Of a DNA stretch of 64,000 bases, positions 61,304-64,000 are shown piece by piece. The stretch covers positions 1-64,000 of the forward strand of contig MFYT01000107.1 of NCBI GenBank assembly GCA_001789205.1, in the 5' to 3' direction. The notes beneath the pieces are model-generated. The model made no database searches, was not told the origin of the DNA, and saw only the letters and a program-made list of their open reading frames with translations. This stretch comes from Candidatus Raymondbacteria bacterium RIFOXYA2_FULL_49_16 (lineage in GTDB: Bacteria > Fibrobacterota > OXYB2-FULL-49-7 > XYB2-FULL-49-35). Made by a program: the position numbers and the translations under genes. Each line of letters begins with the position of its first letter. Within the stretch, counting starts at the first letter, position 1.

Positions 61304-62422
61304 ATGATACCTGCACTGAGAGGATTGTTTTCAAAACCCGCTGAAAACGTGCCGGACAAATCAGAATTGTTTCCGGAGGAATTATTTCGCGAACTACTGA
61401 CCATTGAACGGAAGCGGAGCGAACGGTCCAAGAGGCCTTTTCTCCTGATGCTTATCGATATTTCCGCGCTTTTCCCTAAAAATGGACAGAAGAGCAGGAT
61501 CATGAACGTGTTTTACGCCGTTCAATCGTCGACACGGGAAATCGACATCAAGGGATGGTATCATGAAGCAAGGGTGTTCGGGATAATCTTTACGGAACTT
61601 GATGCCGCGGGCCAGGAGTCCGTCCTCAGCAAAATCAATGCGAACCTTGAAAAGTACTTGGAACCAAGCGAAGTGAAACTGGTCCGTATCATACTTTCCT
61701 GCTTTCCGGACGCCGGCGGCGGCCAGGCGGACATCGGGGACACGGGAGAATTATTTTATTCCAGATCCGAGAATAAAAAAAAAACAGCTGATCTCTTTTC
61801 ACTGAGACGGGCGATGGATGTTTCCGGCAGCCTTTTTATCCTGACTGCGCTCTCGGTGCTTCTGGGGGTCATCGCGGTCTTGATCAAAATATCATCGAAA
61901 GGGCCGGTGATCCATAAGCAGATCCGGCTTGGGCAAGGTGGCAGAAAATTTACGTTTTATAAATTCCGGTCCATGCACGCGGACGCTGATAGTTCCCTGC
62001 ATGAGCGGTATGTGCGGTTTCTGATTCAACGCGAGAACCACGGGGCGGACGAGAATAAACAGGTCTGGAAAAAACTGAAGGACGATTCCCGGGTCACGCC
62101 GTTTGGCAGGTTTTTACGAAAGACGAGTCTGGACGAACTCCCGCAATTTTTCAACGTGCTTAAGGGTGACATGACCCTCGTGGGTCCGCGGCCACCGATT
62201 CCGTATGAATTTGACCACTACGAGTCCTGGCACAAGCGCCGTGTGCTTGAATGCAAACCGGGAATCACCGGGTATTGGCAGGTGGAATGCCGCGGTGAAA
62301 CGACGTTCGATAATATGGTCCGTATGGATATTCACTATTGTCAGGAGCGGTCATTCTGGCTTGACCTCAAACTGCTGGTAAAGACGCCCTGGGCCATTCT
62401 TACAACGCGCGGCGCGGGCTGA
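61304..62422 (+). CDS. Polyprenyl-phosphate sugar-1-phosphate transferase with degenerate GGDEF-like N-domain
   Basis: A 372-residue protein. Residues 20-140 have a GGDEF-like pattern ([28 protein letters not shown] ... [28 protein letters not shown]) without the GGDEF motif. One TM helix (about 173-196) precedes a WcaJ/PglC-type initiating transferase: [63 protein letters not shown] and [10 protein letters not shown]. It would start a polysaccharide repeat unit on undecaprenyl phosphate. ATG 61304 has GAGGAG upstream. Confidence 0.85.
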   Translation: MIPALRGLFSKPAENVPDKSELFPEELFRELLTIERKRSERSKRPFLLMLIDISALFPKNGQKSRIMNVFYAVQSSTREIDIKGWYHEARVFGIIFTELDAAGQESVLSKINANLEKYLEPSEVKLVRIILSCFPDAGGGQADIGDTGELFYSRSENKKKTADLFSLRRAMDVSGSLFILTALSVLLGVIAVLIKISSKGPVIHKQIRLGQGGRKFTFYKFRSMHADADSSLHERYVRFLIQRENHGADENKQVWKKLKDDSRVTPFGRFLRKTSLDELPQFFNVLKGDMTLVGPRPPIPYEFDHYESWHKRRVLECKPGITGYWQVECRGETTFDNMVRMDIHYCQERSFWLDLKLLVKTPWAILTTRGAG

Positions 62423-62439
62423 GCGCGGGGAGAAAACAA

Positions 62440-63450
62440 TTGATTAACATCGGCGTTATTGGGTACGGTTACTGGGGTCCAAATGTTGTACGGAACTTCA
62501 ACAACGCGGAAGGCGCCCGGGTTGTCGCGGTGTGCGACAAGGATCAGGAAATTTTAAAAAAGGTGATGAAGGCAAACCCCGGGGTCCTTGCCGTGGCTTC
62601 GGTCGATGATATTACGGCGTCCAAGAACATTGATGTGGTGGCGATAGTGACATCGGTCTCTTCGCACTATGAACTGGCCCGGAAGGCGCTGGAGAACGGG
62701 AAGCACGTTTTTATCGAAAAGCCCTTTACTGCCACGGCCGCGGAGGCGGCGTCGCTCATTGAGCTTGCGGAGAACCGCAAGCTCAAGATAATGGTTGACC
62801 ATACCTTCCTGTTCACCGGGGCGGTACGGACCATCAAGGAATTGATAGACAATAAGACCCTCGGCGACATTTTTTATTATGATTCGGTGCGGGTCAACCT
62901 CGGACTCTTCCAGCACGACGTGAACGTGGTGTGGGACCTAGCGCCCCACGATTTTGCGATAATGAATTACCTGATTAATGAAAAGCCCATGTACATCGCG
63001 GCATGCGGCAAGTCGCATATCAACCATCTCGAGGACATCGCCTATATCACGGCCCATTTCAACAGCAACATCCTCGCCCATTTCAGCGTTAATTGGATGT
63101 CGCCGGTCAAAATCCGGCACGTACTTATTGGCGGGGAAAAGAAGATGCTGGTTTGGGACGATATTAACCCGGATGAAAAAATAAAAGTGTATGACAAAGG
63201 CGTGGTGGTCACCACTAAGCAAGGGATATACGATATGCTTGTCAGCTACCATACCGGCGACGTGCTGGCGCCCCATGTAAGCCAGATAGAGGCGTTGAAA
63301 TTGGAATGCGAGCATTTCGTGGACTGTATCGTGAACGACAAAAAACCTATCAACGACGGATATTCAGGCCTCGAAGTGGTGCGCATGCTTGAAGCGTGCG
63401 ATAGGTCCATGCGGGACCGCGGCAGGATGGTCCGGGTGCACAGCGGATAA
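62440..63450 (+). CDS. Gfo/Idh/MocA-family oxidoreductase (WbpB-like)
   Basis: A 336-residue NAD(P)-dependent sugar oxidoreductase: IGVIGYGYWGPNVVRNF, SVSSHYELARKALENGKHVFIEKPFTATA and the C-terminal domain with DLAPHDFAIMNYL. Start TTG 62440 has GGGGAG upstream. In a locus with a DegT aminotransferase and a hexapeptide acetyltransferase, it fits the 3-dehydrogenase step of diamino-uronic acid biosynthesis. Its C-terminal zone LVSYHTGDVLAPHVSQIEALKLECEHFVDCI is typical of that branch. Confidence 0.88.
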   Translation: MINIGVIGYGYWGPNVVRNFNNAEGARVVAVCDKDQEILKKVMKANPGVLAVASVDDITASKNIDVVAIVTSVSSHYELARKALENGKHVFIEKPFTATAAEAASLIELAENRKLKIMVDHTFLFTGAVRTIKELIDNKTLGDIFYYDSVRVNLGLFQHDVNVVWDLAPHDFAIMNYLINEKPMYIAACGKSHINHLEDIAYITAHFNSNILAHFSVNWMSPVKIRHVLIGGEKKMLVWDDINPDEKIKVYDKGVVVTTKQGIYDMLVSYHTGDVLAPHVSQIEALKLECEHFVDCIVNDKKPINDGYSGLEVVRMLEACDRSMRDRGRMVRVHSG

Positions 63451-63475
63451 GTACAAATAAAATGGAGGCGGTTTT

Positions 63476-64000
63476 ATGGAAATGAATCGATACGGCGGCG
63501 CTGCGACTGACGCACCCGATGAAACTGACGGACATCTGCGTTCCATTGGAGCCAATGTTGTCCTAGGCGAGGGTGTGTATCTTGGAACATTCATTAATTT
63601 GTACGGGTGTATAATAGGCGATGGGACCAGGATCGGGGCGTTTGTGGAAATCCAGAAAAACGCGACCATCGGCAGGCATTGCAAGATTTCGAGCCACACC
63701 TTCATTTGCGAGGGCGTCACAATCGAGGACGATGTTTTTATCGGACACAGCGTGGTCTTCATAAATGACAAATATCCCCGGGCCACAACCGGCGCGGGTG
63801 AACCGCAGACAGAGGCGGATTGGAACGTGTGCCAAACCCTGGTCAAAAAAGGGGCTTCCATAGGTTCCAATGCCACCATTCTGTGCGGTCTGACCATTGG
63901 CGAGAAGGCCGTTGTCGGCGCTGGAAGCGTTGTTACCAGGGACGTGCCCGCCAATACCGTGGTCGCGGGGAATCCGGCACGGACCATCAGGAGGATCTCA
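63476..64000 (+). CDS. Hexapeptide-repeat N-acetyltransferase, WbpD-like (partial, runs off window)
   Basis: The gene starts at ATG 63476 (AATGGAGG upstream) and is open through base 64000 for 175 codons without a stop. Left-handed beta-helix hexapeptides are evident: IGANVVLGEGVYLGTFINLYGCIIGDGTRIGAF, IGRHCKISSHTFICEGVTIEDDVFIGH, ASIGSNATILCGLTIGEKAVVGAGSVVTRDVPA. The VVAGNPARTI end indicates that only the C-terminus is missing. It fits acetylation of the 3-amino group in a UDP-diacetamido uronic acid pathway. Confidence 0.9.
   Translation, partial: MEMNRYGGAATDAPDETDGHLRSIGANVVLGEGVYLGTFINLYGCIIGDGTRIGAFVEIQKNATIGRHCKISSHTFICEGVTIEDDVFIGHSVVFINDKYPRATTGAGEPQTEADWNVCQTLVKKGASIGSNATILCGLTIGEKAVVGAGSVVTRDVPANTVVAGNPARTIRRIS

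Overview
This is a contiguous piece of a Gram-negative bacterial chromosome. It carries an RND efflux operon with a TolC-like outer-membrane channel, SecDF, DegP/HtrA, MlaE and a heptose kinase. FliW-CsrA points to a flagellated cell. Five secreted proteins end in a FlgD-like Ig domain opened by a PNPFNP motif and closed by a basic residue, a style typical of FCB-superphylum and related candidate phyla. My best guess is a Fibrobacterota-like lineage, probably a metagenome-assembled genome. This is inference from protein style, not a phylogeny.

Layout. 0-4.3 kb is an AT-rich accessory patch, all on the minus strand: an EF-hand protein, a YCF48-type lipoprotein, a small lipoprotein followed by an attC-like imperfect inverted repeat, a 5'-truncated group II intron with an intact domain V, and a PIN toxin with a small partner. 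4.4-10.7 kb is a TetR regulator plus a complete tripartite RND efflux operon whose pump lacks the usual TM4 aspartate pair. 10.7-14.6 kb is an FbpABC-type ABC importer. 14.6-16.9 kb holds a VapBC-type module with a tandem palindromic operator and a RAYT transposase embedded in REP-like palindromes, one of which lies inside its own reading frame. 16.9-27 kb is mostly housekeeping: YgiQ, a truncated RidA, a CheW-CZB hybrid, tRNA-Leu(GAG), PrmA, a polyprenyl synthase, DapA, DapB and a GT2-SDR-ketosynthase trio. 27-33.3 kb has a secreted propeller protein, BioF-BioD and two paralogous membrane proteins. 33.3-47.7 kb has NrdR, MlaE, a lone receiver, SecDF, a zinc-ribbon/NodB fusion, a site-2 protease, heptose kinase, HtrA, a secreted SUMF1-type pair, a DUF5610-like protein, a TPR protein and HU-FliW-CsrA. 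47.7-53.3 kb encodes four secreted proteins with the shared C-terminal domain (SGNH hydrolase, two beta-helix paralogues, a CBM9-like protein). 53.5-64 kb is a surface-polysaccharide locus (DegT aminotransferase, UbiA, DUF362, UXS, GalE, sugar-1-phosphate transferase, Gfo/Idh oxidoreductase, hexapeptide acetyltransferase).

A block of signalling genes interrupts the polysaccharide locus: REC plus degenerate GGDEF, a histidine-kinase tail remnant, STAS, and a pterin dehydratase-like protein. The initiating sugar transferase next to it appears to carry a degenerate GGDEF-like N-terminal domain. Polysaccharide initiation controlled by non-catalytic cyclase-like domains is the most interesting system-level idea here, but it is an inference. 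The aminotransferase, oxidoreductase and acetyltransferase are the gene types used to make di-N-acetylated uronic acids. UXS and GalE would add UDP-xylose and UDP-galactose-type donors.
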